Position numbers and translations under genes: made by a program. Source: Lentilactobacillus buchneri (GTDB lineage: Bacteria > Bacillota > Bacilli > Lactobacillales > Lactobacillaceae). From it: a DNA stretch of 64,000 nt. The DNA lies in assembly GCF_018314255.1 (NCBI RefSeq), contig NZ_CP073066.1, positions 1,364,001-1,428,000 of the forward strand, in the 5' to 3' direction. Positions 26,000-35,873 of this stretch are shown here, piece after piece. The notes beneath the pieces are model-generated. The model was not told the origin of the DNA and did no database searches. It saw only the letters and a program-made list of their open reading frames with translations. Numbering within the stretch: position 1 is the first letter of the stretch; each line of letters begins with the position of its first letter.

Positions 26000-27655
26000 A
26001 TGATGAGTTGTTCATTTCATAAGCTGCATAATTTTGTTGTGGCGCATTTTAAGCTGCTAAGTATCATTGCAATCTTTCTTTGCACGTTTGCTTCGGCAGC
26101 CGCTGTTTCTGACAGTGCAAGTGCTGCCGATATTGATTCGACAATTACCGGACTGTCTGCCACGTCCGCCAAAGAAGACGGTGCGACCGTGTTACCTGCT
26201 GTTTCACAACAGTGGTATGCCGGTCCGGTCCACACACTGGATTATGATTTTAAGATTGCTGACGGGACAACTGTTAATAACGGTGATACTGCCACAGTCA
26301 CGTTACCGACTGGTGCAACATTTCGAACACCAGAGAAATTTGATATCAAATCAAGCAACACCAACGAAACGGTTGGCCAATTTGTTGCCAATCCAAAGGC
26401 CACGACTGGGCAAATTACGTTCAGTAACGCGGCTTATTGGGCCAAATACAACACCAACCGGCACGGGTCATTGGAATTCTCAGTCACCGGTACCCGCGCA
26501 TTTACCCCCAGCTATCCAGTGAACGTTTTTCTTGCCAAAAATGGTTGGGGCATCAACGAAACTGTCCGTCCGAATGGGACTTTGGCGCAAGTAAACTGGC
26601 AGGTCTTGGTTAACCCCAATAACCGCCAGTTGAACAATGTCCAAGTTGAAGATACTTTGGGCAATACAACCGCACAAACCTTTGATCCTAAATCAGTAAC
26701 GGTGACTGACAATGCCGGCGGCCAAACAATCGCTGCCAGCCATTACACCATCACCCCAACTGATTCTGGATTCACTTTCCAGTGGAATGGCACACTGGAT
26801 AAGGCAATTAATATTATGTATCATTCCGACATCAGTAACGATAATGAATACAGCCTTTACGGTACTGAATTGGATTTGCCAAACACGGCCTCAATTACGG
26901 CCAGTGACATCACGACAGCTGCCGCCGGAACACCCGTTACGACTTCAAACACCAAGACGGTGGTTCTGACAATGGGTAAAGGTTCCGCAACCGGTGATCA
27001 CACCGACGCCACCACGAGTCTCACTGTCAAAAAGGTCTGGCAGGATGTTCCTGATGGTGTCACCACACCAGCTGTTACTGCTAAGTTGTACGCGGACGGC
27101 AAGGATACCGGCAAGACGGTTACCCTCAATGAAGCTAATTCATATCAGGCTCAGTTTAACGGCTTGGCCAAATTTGCCAAAGACGGTCACGCAATCAGTT
27201 ACACGGTCAACGAAGCTTCAGTGCCGGAGGGTTATAAGAGTGATCCGGATGGTAACAAGCCGCAGGCACCCGATAGTAATGGCGTAGTTACCCTTACCAA
27301 TGTTTATCAGAAGAAACCGCAATGCTTCACCTATGTTCACGTCATAAAGACCTGGAAGAACGTGCCATTTTGGAAGTGCACTCCACGGGTTCATGTGACG
27401 TTGTATCAAAATGGGGTTCCATATCGATTTAGAACATTAAGCTATTTTGATTGTTACCGAACGACTTTTCGTTACTTGCCGCAGTATGACAGTCAAGGAA
27501 ACCAGTTTGTGTACACAGTCGCTGAAGACTACGTCCCATTTGGCTACAAGACTAAGACCCCAGGTCAGCAAACACCAGACGCCAATAATAATGTCAACTT
27601 GATCAACGTTTATAACAAACGTCATCATCACTTCATTCCGTGCTGGGGATGGTAA
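26000..27655 (+). CDS. Secreted Cna-B domain surface protein without sorting signal
   Basis: A signal peptide (hydrophobic to about residue 42, AASAADI-type end) is followed by an adhesin-like Ig-fold region (about residues 60-330) resembling collagen-binding/SdrG domains. Two Cna-B domains follow (about 340-432 and 436-545). Each Cna-B has the Lys (TVKKVWQ, VIKTWKN), Glu (VNEASVPEGY, VAEDYVPFGY) and Asn (LTNVYQ, LINVYNK) expected to form an internal isopeptide bond. The second domain and tail also carry Cys residues (PQCFTY, FWKCTP, YFDCYR, FIPCWGW), rare in lactobacillar surface proteins. The protein ends HHHFIPCWGW with no LPXTG, helix or basic tail. It is either released or held by another means. 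Confidence 0.85.
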   Translation: MMSCSFHKLHNFVVAHFKLLSIIAIFLCTFASAAAVSDSASAADIDSTITGLSATSAKEDGATVLPAVSQQWYAGPVHTLDYDFKIADGTTVNNGDTATVTLPTGATFRTPEKFDIKSSNTNETVGQFVANPKATTGQITFSNAAYWAKYNTNRHGSLEFSVTGTRAFTPSYPVNVFLAKNGWGINETVRPNGTLAQVNWQVLVNPNNRQLNNVQVEDTLGNTTAQTFDPKSVTVTDNAGGQTIAASHYTITPTDSGFTFQWNGTLDKAINIMYHSDISNDNEYSLYGTELDLPNTASITASDITTAAAGTPVTTSNTKTVVLTMGKGSATGDHTDATTSLTVKKVWQDVPDGVTTPAVTAKLYADGKDTGKTVTLNEANSYQAQFNGLAKFAKDGHAISYTVNEASVPEGYKSDPDGNKPQAPDSNGVVTLTNVYQKKPQCFTYVHVIKTWKNVPFWKCTPRVHVTLYQNGVPYRFRTLSYFDCYRTTFRYLPQYDSQGNQFVYTVAEDYVPFGYKTKTPGQQTPDANNNVNLINVYNKRHHHFIPCWGW

Positions 27656-27680
27656 CACCAGATTGTAGAATGGTGTGATT

Positions 27681-27764
27681 AATCCCAGAGCTTAAGTAAA
27701 TCAAGCAATTGTTCCTGATTGATGGGGATGATTGCTTGATTTACTTAAGCGGCTGGCGGTCGTC
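27681..27764. repeat. Long intergenic hairpin repeat, copy D
   Basis: GCTTAAGTAAATCAAGCAAT (27690-27709) pairs perfectly with the inverse at 27731-27750. The flanks are AATCCCAGA on the left and GGCTGGCGGTCGTC on the right, resembling the CCCAGA and GGCCGG modules in copies A and C. It lies between the surface protein and GT2 genes and may serve as a terminator. Confidence 0.75.
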
Positions 27765-27808
27765 TTGATTCATGACAACGCCAAATCAGTTTGCACGGAG
27801 GTGATTAC

Positions 27809-29158
27809 ATGGACATATGGGTTATCATTTGGGTCTTCTTATTCATCTCATTGTTTAGTACCATGGGATTTGGCATTCTCAATCTCTTCAATATTTTTTG
27901 CCATAAAAATGCTGAGGCCCATTATTCGGTTGATATTCAGCGAAAAGTTAAGCATATGTATATTATGATGCCGGCACTCAATGAAGCGAATGAAATTGAA
28001 GCCACTGTTAGCCGGCTGTTGCGGGCAATGAGTCCACTTCCCTGTAAGACGACTTTGATTATCATTAACGATGGTTCAGACGACGGCACGGATGTGAAAT
28101 TACAAAGATTCGTGGGCAATAACCGGGTGCACATTTTGACTCGCAAACTGCCTCATGCCAGAGAAGGTAAGGGGAAAGCTCTCAACGATGGCCTAAAGTG
28201 GATTACAACGCAAACCCACGACTTCAAACAGACGGTTGTCGGCGTAATCGACAGCGATTCAAAACCCAGCTTCAAGATTTTGTTGAACATTTTCAATGGT
28301 TTTACCCATTCCAATTATGATTTATTACAAACCGGCATCTCGATCAGCAACATTCATAACTTTCTGACTTTGATGCAGGAATTTGAGTTTGGCGTTCCCA
28401 ACTTCTTACAGCAGATTATCCGCATGGGCTGGGGGAGTGCGATCGCGTCCGGCAACGGCTAGTTCATGACCTTGGAAATGGCCACCCAAATCAAATGGAA
28501 TAATTCACTGCTCGACGATTTGGAATTTAGTATCAACGGTTTGCTGCATGGTTTTAATGGTGGGTTTCTTGCCAACACCTTTATGCCTCAAGAAGGCGTC
28601 AATCAATACAAACCCTTAATCAAGCAGCGTGTCCGCTGGTGTCAAGGCGGGATGCAGTGTCTCAAACGATACGGCAAGCGGGTTTTCTTCTCCAAGAAAA
28701 TCCCACCAAAGCTTAAAACTGATTTAATCATCTTTATGATTCTGCCGTTTTTCTCGATGCTGTTTACATTCAGCTCGTTGCTGGCAACCATTGTGATGAC
28801 CTATCATTTGGTCGTGTTCCCTCGAAAGACCATGATGGTAGTTGGCACGGTTATCTTAATAGGGATGCTGATTACTTATTTGATGATTTTTTTGGCCAAT
28901 CGATTGATGAGACAGCCTAGCGATCACTTTAATTATCGGGATACGGTTGTCATGGTTGAAGGTAACCTGATTTACTCATGGATGCTGACACCGGTTGCCT
29001 TTATTTCTTTTTATCGCTTGGTGACCAAGCGCAGTGACTGGGCGAAGACTGCTCATGGAAGAGCTAGCCAATCACTTCGAAGTGCAATTCCAAAGCGAAT
29101 GGTGTACGGCCGTTCCTATAAAACCAGCGGTGCAGAAGAGGGATCAGGGAGACGATGA
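27809..29158 (+). pseudogene. GT2 membrane glycosyltransferase with internal amber codon
   Basis: GGAGGTGA precedes ATG 27809. The frame encodes a processive GT2 enzyme (BcsA/IcaA-like): an N-terminal helix, MMPALNEANEIEATV, the donor-site Asp pair in VIDSDSKP, the acceptor EFSIN segment, QRVRW and C-terminal membrane helices. TAG at 28460-28462 (codon 218) interrupts it at SGNG-stop-FMTLE, where family members usually read GNGQF. A single C-to-T change from CAG explains it. The frame is otherwise open to 29158 (450 codons). Without suppression the acceptor site and membrane helices are lost, so the gene is probably dead. It would have made an exopolysaccharide or cell-surface glycan. Confidence 0.85.
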
Positions 29159-29248
29159 CTGACAGAGTTTTGGTCCTCTCATTTAAAAAGAAGCTGTCAC
29201 ATTCTCCAATCAAGGGATTCATACAAAGTTAATAGTCTTAAGAAGTAG

Positions 29249-29286
29249 GCCGAGACAACTGGATTAAGGGTTGTCTCGGCTTTTTT
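29249..29286 (+). terminator. Terminator after the GT2 gene
   Basis: GCCGAGACAAC pairs perfectly with the inverse GTTGTCTCGGC and is followed by TTTTTT. Confidence 0.9.
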
Positions 29287-29465
29287 GCGCTCTTCTTTCA
29301 GCTAGCGGGAGCGTTGCCGTTGATTCTTAATTTTAAAAGAATCCAGTAATCATTTTAGAATCGCGAACAACCGATTAACGCCTTTCAAATGGGGTTTCAG
29401 ACACATATCTCATCACCTTGTTCATCCTTAAATAACAAATATTTACAAAAAACACTTAACATGGT

Positions 29466-29494
29466 TTGAAATGAGAATACAATGAGAATATAAT
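29466..29494 (+). promoter_or_regulatory. opp promoter with tandem AATGAGAATA repeats
   Basis: TTGAAA (29466-29471) and TATAAT (29489-29494) are 17 bases apart. Within the spacer, AATGAGAATA occurs twice, 11 bases apart (29470-29479 and 29481-29490), on one face of the helix, as expected for a regulator site. The remaining gap from 29287 shows only AT-rich sequence and no gene. Confidence 0.7.
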
Positions 29495-29573
29495 GTTTTC
29501 TAATTAAACAATCATACCGTTCATTAATTTTTAATGTTTATACATAAATACATTGCCAAAAGGAGATATTCTC

Positions 29574-30605
29574 GTGGTTGATACAAATTCTGACCAATTC
29601 TTGAGCATCAAAAATGTCAGCACCGCATTCAAGATTAATGGTCAATACTATGATGCCGTTTCAAACGTCAACCTTGAAGTAAAGCATGATGAAATTCTCG
29701 CAATTGTGGGGGAGTCCGGTTGTGGGAAGAGTACTTTGGCAACCACCATTATGGGGCTGCATGATCCGGAAGAAACTCAAATTTCCGGGGAAATCGATTT
29801 TGAGGGAACCGATTTATTGAAACTTGATGAGAAGGGCTATAACCAGGTTCGGGGAGCCAAAATTGGCATGATTTTCCAGGACCCACTGTCAGCTCTGAAC
29901 CCATTAAAACGAATTGAAGATCAGATTCAAGAAGTGATGGTTTATCACACCAAGATGACCGAAAAACAGCGTCATGCCCGGGTGATTGAATTGCTGAACC
30001 AAGTTGGCATCGAAGATCCTGAACGGACCGCGCACCAGTTTCCACATCAACTTTCCGGTGGGATGCGCCAACGAATTATTATTGCGATTGCAATCGCTTG
30101 TAAGCCCGACTTAATCATCGCGGACGAACCGACAACCGCTTTGGATGTCACGATTCAGGCCCAAATATTGGATGTTTTAAGAGATATTCAAAGAGAAAAC
30201 CACGCCGGCATTATTCTGATTACCCATGATCTCGGGGTTGTCGCCGAAACAGCCGACCGGGTTGCTGTCATGTATGCCGGCCAAATTGTCGAACAGGGAA
30301 CTGCCGCTCAAATCTTTAATGAGCCCAAGCACCCTTATACCCGCTCACTGCTTAGATCGATGCCGCAGCGGGACAACGAAAATGATGAGCTCTATGTGAT
30401 TAAGGGCATGGTACCGTCACTTCAACGGATGCCAAAGGATGGCGATCGATTTGCACCGCGGATTCCTTGGATTCCAGCCTCGGCTCACGAAGCCCATCCA
30501 GCCATGCACGACATTGGCGACAATCACTTAGTCCGCTGCACCTGCTATAAAGACTTTTATTTCCCAGACCAAGTAAAGGAGGGCGCCGGTCATGAGTCTA
30601 ATTGA
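29574..30605 (+). CDS. oppD: Oligopeptide ABC transporter ATPase OppD
   Basis: OppD is one of two cytosolic ATPases that power oligopeptide import. Walker A is GESGCGKST, the signature LSGGMRQR, Walker [13 protein letters not shown], and the switch His lies in LITHDLG. The C-terminal oligopeptide-specific domain, with Cys residues near the end (VRCTCYKDF), is also present. AAGGAG eight bases upstream makes GTG 29574 the best start; a TTG at 29553 is upstream of that site. It overlaps oppF by 14 bases. Gene order DFBCA is that of the Lactococcus opp operon. Confidence 0.93.
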   Translation: MVDTNSDQFLSIKNVSTAFKINGQYYDAVSNVNLEVKHDEILAIVGESGCGKSTLATTIMGLHDPEETQISGEIDFEGTDLLKLDEKGYNQVRGAKIGMIFQDPLSALNPLKRIEDQIQEVMVYHTKMTEKQRHARVIELLNQVGIEDPERTAHQFPHQLSGGMRQRIIIAIAIACKPDLIIADEPTTALDVTIQAQILDVLRDIQRENHAGIILITHDLGVVAETADRVAVMYAGQIVEQGTAAQIFNEPKHPYTRSLLRSMPQRDNENDELYVIKGMVPSLQRMPKDGDRFAPRIPWIPASAHEAHPAMHDIGDNHLVRCTCYKDFYFPDQVKEGAGHESN

Positions 30606-31572
30606 AATTAACGGCCTTAAGGTTCATTATCCGATTCGCGGCGGCTTCTGGAACCGCGTCGTCGATAACGTCAAAGCGGTTGACGGGGTCACCTTCGATA
30701 TTGAAGCTGGCGAAACCTATGGCCTGGTTGGTGAGTCTGGCTCCGGTAAATCAACAACCGCCAAAGCAATCATCGGCTTGGAAAAAGCAACCGCCGGAAC
30801 CGTTATGTACAAAGGAAAAGACGTCACGAAGGGCGAAAATCGGCGCAAACTCGATTATAACCGCGACGTGCAAATGATTTTCCAGGATTCGCTTTCGAGT
30901 CTAAATCCCCGTAAACGAATCGAAGATGTCATCGCGGAACCACTGCGCAATTTTGAGCATCTCGATAAAGAAGAAGAAAAGCTCCGGGTTCTTCAATTGT
31001 TGGATATTGTCGGCTTGGACGCTGATGCCCTATACAAATATCCCCACCAATTTTCAGGCGGCCAGCGACAACGAATTGGCGTTGCAAGAGCAGTCGCCAC
31101 CCATCCAAAATTGATTATCGCAGACGAACCGGTATCTGCCCTGGACCTTTCCGTTCAAGCCCAGGTGCTGAACTTCATGAAGAAAATTCAACGTCAGTTT
31201 GGAATTTCCTATCTCTTCATCTCCCATGATTTAGGAGTTGTTCGTCACATGTGCAAGAACATCGCCATCATGACCCGCGGCCGAATCGTTGAGGTTGGGA
31301 CCCGGGATGATATCTACAATAATCCAATGCACATTTATACCAAACGCCTGCTGGCTGCGATTCCTGAAACCAACGTGAATCATCGAGAGGAGCACCGCAA
31401 GCATCGTTTAGAGATTGAGAAAATTTACCAAGAACAGCAGAAAACTTATTACGATCAAGACGGCATGGCGTTTCCACTCGTCAAAGTCTCACCAACTCAC
31501 TCGGTGGCTTTACCGCCTGAGTTAGCTAAGGAATTTGAACAGCAGTCTGAGAACAAGGGGGTAAACGTCTGA
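30592..31572 (+). CDS. oppF: Oligopeptide ABC transporter ATPase OppF
   Basis: This is the second ATPase of the Opp transporter. It has Walker A GESGSGKST, signature FSGGQRQRIG, Walker B LIIADEPVSALD and switch His in FISHDLG, in a protein of 326 residues. It starts inside the end of oppD (AAGGAGGGCGCC upstream), and its TGA stop overlaps the oppB ATG, so translation is coupled throughout. The C-terminal extension after about residue 260 is the usual Opp-type tail. Confidence 0.93.
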   Translation: MSLIEINGLKVHYPIRGGFWNRVVDNVKAVDGVTFDIEAGETYGLVGESGSGKSTTAKAIIGLEKATAGTVMYKGKDVTKGENRRKLDYNRDVQMIFQDSLSSLNPRKRIEDVIAEPLRNFEHLDKEEEKLRVLQLLDIVGLDADALYKYPHQFSGGQRQRIGVARAVATHPKLIIADEPVSALDLSVQAQVLNFMKKIQRQFGISYLFISHDLGVVRHMCKNIAIMTRGRIVEVGTRDDIYNNPMHIYTKRLLAAIPETNVNHREEHRKHRLEIEKIYQEQQKTYYDQDGMAFPLVKVSPTHSVALPPELAKEFEQQSENKGVNV

Positions 31573-32531
31573 TGTGGAAAACAATTTTACGCCGGGTCTT
31601 AATTATGATTCCGGAATTAATTATCTTGAGTATTTTGGTTTTCTTGCTGGCCAAGGCCATGCCTGGTGACCCATTTACCGGGTCAATTAACCCCCGAGCT
31701 GATCCTGCTCAAATTCATCATTTAATGGAAATCCATGGATTGTACGATCCCTGGTACCAGCAATACTGGAACTGGGTTGTTCATTTGTTCCACGGCGATC
31801 TGGGGATGAGTTATGAGTACCAGGAACCAGTTGTTGATTTGATTCAACAGCGGGGTGCCAATACTTTATGGCTCGCATTATTCACAATGGTTTTGACTTA
31901 CGGGATCGGTCTGCCGCTTGGGATGTACGCTGCCCATCATGAAGGCAAACTGCAAGACACTTTGGTACGTGTATATACATATGTCACAATGTCGATTCCA
32001 TTCTTCGTTGTTTTAGTTATCGGAATTTGGATTTTTGGTTACGCATTGAACTGGTTCCCAACCAGTGGATCAGTTTCCGCTCAGGCAAGCGGACTTGGCG
32101 GGACGGTGTTGTCCCGGCTCGACCACATCATTTTACCCGGGCTTTTAGGAGCGTTGTTTGGAACTGTCAACATCGTTCAGTACCTGCGTTCAGAAGTCAT
32201 TGATGCCAAGCACTCCGATTACGTCCGCACCGCTCGTTCCAAAGGGGTGCCGATGAAGGATATTTATCGTCACCATATCTTCCGTAACTCACTGTTGCCA
32301 ATCGCCGCTTTTGCCGGATACTCCATCACTGGCCTGCTTGGTGGGTCGATCTTTACTGAAATGGTCTTCTCTTATCCTGGTATGGGGCTCTTATTCTTGA
32401 ACGCCATCAACTTCCGGGATTACACCGTCATTACCGCGTTGGTGCTGCTATATGGCTTCCTGAACTTGCTGGGAACTTTGCTTTCAGACATTGTCTTGAG
32501 CATCGTTGACCCACGAGTTCGGGTTGAGTAG
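31572..32531 (+). CDS. oppB: Oligopeptide transporter permease OppB
   Basis: OppB is one of the two membrane channel subunits. The 319 residues carry about six transmembrane helices and the BPD-type EAA loop (YVRTARSKGVPMKDIYRHHI) that docks onto the ATPases. The N-terminal MPGDPFTG loop is typical of OppB/DppB proteins. The start codon overlaps the oppF stop by one base. Confidence 0.93.
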   Translation: MWKTILRRVLIMIPELIILSILVFLLAKAMPGDPFTGSINPRADPAQIHHLMEIHGLYDPWYQQYWNWVVHLFHGDLGMSYEYQEPVVDLIQQRGANTLWLALFTMVLTYGIGLPLGMYAAHHEGKLQDTLVRVYTYVTMSIPFFVVLVIGIWIFGYALNWFPTSGSVSAQASGLGGTVLSRLDHIILPGLLGALFGTVNIVQYLRSEVIDAKHSDYVRTARSKGVPMKDIYRHHIFRNSLLPIAAFAGYSITGLLGGSIFTEMVFSYPGMGLLFLNAINFRDYTVITALVLLYGFLNLLGTLLSDIVLSIVDPRVRVE

Positions 32532-32543
32532 GGGGTGCTGAAG

Positions 32544-33497
32544 ATGAAACGAGATATTGAAGACGCAACGACCATTTCCAAAGAGGACCTCGCTAAATTA
32601 ACTAAAGAAGCCAATGAAGAAGCCACCCCGTCACGGCTTAAAATCATGTGGGGTGAGTTTAAGGCTGATAAACCGGCGATGGTTTCCCTCTTCTTATTAG
32701 TATTCTTTATTCTGTTTGTGATTATCGCTTCAGAATTCATTGATGTTCCCAAAATGATGGAAACCAACATCATGGGCTACTACAATAAGCCCTTTACCCC
32801 GGATTACTGGCTGGGTGCCGATGCTGGTGGCCGTTCCATTGCCAAAGAATTAATCGTTGGCTCACGTAACTCAATTTCGATTGCGATTGGTTTGACGATC
32901 ATCTCATCAACTTTTGGTATCTGCTGGGGTCTGGTTTCCGGGTACTACGGCGGCTTGGTTGATTTGGCCATGCAGCGTGTTTATGACTTCATGATGATTA
33001 TTCCAATGCTGATGACAATTATTGTGATTGTGACGATTATTCCACATTACAATGCCATCACGTTGACGCTGATCCTGTCGATCTTCTATTGGATGGGAAC
33101 TTCACGACTCATCCGTTCGCGAACGTTAGCTGAATCGCAAAAGGATTACGTCGCAGCTTCCAAGACTTCCGGTACCAGTAATTTTAAGATCATTTTTAGA
33201 GAAATTATGCCAAACATTTCGTCATTGATCATTGTTGATACTACTTTGTCATTCGCTGAAAACATTGGTGTTGAAACTGGACTGTCATTCTTGGGCTTTG
33301 GCCTGCCAATGGGAACCCCATCACTAGGAACTTTGATCGCCAATGCCAACGACCCTGAAAATATCACTCAGTACTGGTGGACTTGGTTGCCCGCCGCAAT
33401 TGAGATTATCGTTTTGTGTCTGTCAATCAGTTATATTGGCCAAGTCATGCGTCGAACCACCAACGCTGCTCAACGGCGTGGTCAGGATCAAAAGTAA
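32544..33497 (+). CDS. oppC: Oligopeptide transporter permease OppC
   Basis: OppC is the second channel subunit. A cytosolic N-terminus of about 45 residues precedes roughly six helices. The HWLGADAGGRS-type segment (YWLGADAGGRSIAKELIVG) and the EAA loop YVAASKTSGTSNFKIIFREI identify it. ATG 32544 lies about nine bases after GGGGG and is preferred over the in-frame GTG at 32535. The gap to oppA is 94 bases and shows no terminator, so oppA is likely in the same transcript. Confidence 0.92.
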   Translation: MKRDIEDATTISKEDLAKLTKEANEEATPSRLKIMWGEFKADKPAMVSLFLLVFFILFVIIASEFIDVPKMMETNIMGYYNKPFTPDYWLGADAGGRSIAKELIVGSRNSISIAIGLTIISSTFGICWGLVSGYYGGLVDLAMQRVYDFMMIIPMLMTIIVIVTIIPHYNAITLTLILSIFYWMGTSRLIRSRTLAESQKDYVAASKTSGTSNFKIIFREIMPNISSLIIVDTTLSFAENIGVETGLSFLGFGLPMGTPSLGTLIANANDPENITQYWWTWLPAAIEIIVLCLSISYIGQVMRRTTNAAQRRGQDQK

Positions 33498-33591
33498 AAA
33501 TTGGGCATTAAAGGAGATGATGCGGTTTTTGCATATTGAGGTGAGGTTTAGTTGGTAGTGTAGTTCAAATATAGATTTGGAGGGATGTTTC

Positions 33592-35391
33592 ATGAGCAAA
33601 AAGAAATGGCTCACAGCCGGAATTGCGATGCTGTCAGTTATGACACTCGCTGCTTGCTCTAATGGTAAGAGCAGTGAATCAGGCGCCGGCAAGCATGTTT
33701 CAATGTCAGCTACATATAGTGGCCCTGGTAAGGCGACTACAGCAGGAAATAATAGTACTTTGAAGGTTGCTGAAGTTAATGATGCCCCATTTGCCGGGAT
33801 TTCAGCACCAACTTTGGCAAGTAACGCAGAAGATCAAGATGTCTTTTCACCTGGTGGTATGGGCAATATGTTCAATGTAACGAAGGACTATAAGATTGTG
33901 AATGGCGGCCTTGCCAACCAGAAGATTGATCGTAAAGCCAAGACCATTACAATTACCCTTCGTAAGGATGCTAAATGGTCAAATGGTGCTAAGGTAACCG
34001 CCAAAGATGTCGAATATCCATATGAAATCATCGGTAATAAGAGCACCACGTCTCAACAGTATTCAGCTGATTATGCTGCCATTAAAGGGATGGCTGCTTA
34101 CCATGCAGGGAAAGCCAAGACTATTTCAGGCATTACATTCCCTGATGGTCAAAATGGTCGAACCACTGTTATCCATTACAGTAAGATGTCACCTTCAATG
34201 AAGTATGCCGGAAACTCATTTGTCTGGACAACTGTTGAACCATACGAATACTACAAAGGCATTCCAATTTCCAAGTTGGCTGCTTCAAGTAAAGTTCGTA
34301 AAAACCCAATTTTCGTTGGACCATATAAACTGGACAAAGTTGTTCAGGGTGAATCCACTAGTTGGTCACCAAACAAATACTACTATGGCAAGAAGCCACA
34401 AGTTAAACATATTACCATTCAAGTTGTTTCATCTAACAACATTCTGGCTGCTTTCAAGTCTAAGAAATATGACTTCGTTGCCGGTGGTGCTAACTCAGTT
34501 ATGCCATCCAGTCAATATCCTAAGTTCAAGAAGTTGAGTGACTACGGAATTGCCGGTACTCCTTCAATGGGATACAGCTACTTTGGCTTTAATGTTGGCC
34601 ACATGGACACTAAGACCGGATTGAATGTCATGGATAAGAATTCCAAGATGGCTAACAAGGATCTTCGTCGAGCAATGATTTACGCTGCGAATATTAATGC
34701 CGTTGAGAAGAAATTTGGAAACGGTGTTTCATGGCAAGCAAATACCTTGATTCCACCTGCATTCAAGGATGTCTATGACGCTAAGAACCCTGGCTTCAAG
34801 TACAACATGAAGAAAGCCAAATCACTTCTTGATAAAGCAGGCTACAAGAAGAGCGGCAAGTGGCGGACTGATCCAAATGGTAAAAAGCTGGTTATCCATT
34901 TGGGTGCAATGCAAAGCTCAGCTGCTACTGAAGCTGAGTATCAATTCTATCTGCAACAATGGCACAAGCTTGGTTTGAACGTCAAGATGACCGGTGGTAA
35001 GCCAATGGAAATGAATAGTTTCTACGCAACCCTTCAAAAGCCAAAGCAAACATCCATTGATGTCTTCCTTGCTGCATGGTCACTTTCAACGGAACCAACA
35101 CCAACTCAAATTTATGGTGTCGACGCACCATTCAACATGGGTCACTTTGCAACAAAGAAGAACACTGCTTTGATGAAGAGCTTGAACAATGATAAGGCTT
35201 GGAATCCAAAGTATCGTGCTCAACAGTACAAGAAGTGGCAACGTTACATGAACAGTCAAGCTGCTTACGCTCCTGAAAGCTTCAGTTTGGCATGGAGCCC
35301 AGTTAACAAGCGGGTTAAGGGCTACAGTGTTGCACCAACCAACAATGAATTCTGGAGCAACCTTTCATTAACTGCTGCAAATCCAAAATAA
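33592..35391 (+). CDS. oppA: Oligopeptide-binding lipoprotein OppA
   Basis: OppA captures extracellular peptides and delivers them to OppBCDF. The signal sequence ends in the lipobox LAAC (Cys near residue 22), so it is lipid-anchored outside the membrane. The rest is the SBP_bac_5 fold of about 600 residues, with the usual WSNGAKVTAKDVEY segment and a tyrosine- and lysine-rich C-lobe. GGAGGG before ATG 33592 marks the start. Codon use is richer in strong-expression codons than in neighbours, as is common for an abundant binding protein. A hairpin repeat follows the stop. Confidence 0.94.
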   Translation: MSKKKWLTAGIAMLSVMTLAACSNGKSSESGAGKHVSMSATYSGPGKATTAGNNSTLKVAEVNDAPFAGISAPTLASNAEDQDVFSPGGMGNMFNVTKDYKIVNGGLANQKIDRKAKTITITLRKDAKWSNGAKVTAKDVEYPYEIIGNKSTTSQQYSADYAAIKGMAAYHAGKAKTISGITFPDGQNGRTTVIHYSKMSPSMKYAGNSFVWTTVEPYEYYKGIPISKLAASSKVRKNPIFVGPYKLDKVVQGESTSWSPNKYYYGKKPQVKHITIQVVSSNNILAAFKSKKYDFVAGGANSVMPSSQYPKFKKLSDYGIAGTPSMGYSYFGFNVGHMDTKTGLNVMDKNSKMANKDLRRAMIYAANINAVEKKFGNGVSWQANTLIPPAFKDVYDAKNPGFKYNMKKAKSLLDKAGYKKSGKWRTDPNGKKLVIHLGAMQSSAATEAEYQFYLQQWHKLGLNVKMTGGKPMEMNSFYATLQKPKQTSIDVFLAAWSLSTEPTPTQIYGVDAPFNMGHFATKKNTALMKSLNNDKAWNPKYRAQQYKKWQRYMNSQAAYAPESFSLAWSPVNKRVKGYSVAPTNNEFWSNLSLTAANPK

Positions 35392-35394
35392 GAG

Positions 35395-35534
35395 TGGGAC
35401 GCGAGGCGTTTTGATCCCAGAATTTAAGTGAAGAAACGAGTTATTCCTGTTTTTGGAATGACTCGTTTCTTTGCTTAAATGGCCGGGATCAGCCGATCGC
35501 CAAGTAGGCTAGACAGGCTTTCAGCCGGCCGTCG
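35395..35534. repeat. Long intergenic hairpin repeat, copy C
   Basis: TTTAAGTGAAGAAACGAG...ATTCC pairs with GGAAT...CTCGTTTCTTTGCTTAAA (about 35424-35480, few mismatches). The left flank reads AGAGTGGGACGCGAGG, then GATCCCAGAA; the right flank holds the 37-base module (35498-35534) shared inverted with copy A. It follows oppA directly and may end its transcript. Confidence 0.85.
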
Positions 35535-35622
35535 TTGCACGTTTTATCAATATAACATTGGTAATCAAAGCTAGATTGAAAGCTACCATAGCAGTTAATT
35601 TTCCAACTTTCTATAGTTCTAT

Positions 35623-35665
35623 AGAAGCATCCCGAAAGTCTCTAAACTTTCAGGATGCTTCTTTG
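35623..35665 (+). terminator. Terminator between oppA and the S53 gene
   Basis: AGAAGCATCC plus GAAAGT pairs with ACTTTC plus GGATGCTTCT, then a short T run. From 35666 to the S53 start I see no gene. Confidence 0.75.
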
Positions 35666-35873
35666 TGTATAAATACCCAATCCAAATGATTCTGTAACAT
35701 TCTTGACATATTTACTTGAAACGTGTACTCTCGCAATAGTTGGAGATGTTTTTCGGCGCCTCGCAGATTGCGCCTTTTTACATATATTATGCAGTCCTGA
35801 TGATTGGGGGATTATTCAGAACCGGTGTACTTCGACCACTATCATATTGAAAGTTAGAAAGAGGTTGGGAAGA

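Noticed and set aside
33517..33558. 13-codon frame between oppC and oppA after AAGGAG
   Set aside because: The AAGGAG abuts the ATG with no usable spacing, and the peptide has no feature suggesting function. It is probably leader sequence.
35703..35873. N-terminal extension of the S53 protease
   Set aside because: A proper signal peptide and ribosome site occur at ATG 35874. The extension would bury the signal peptide.
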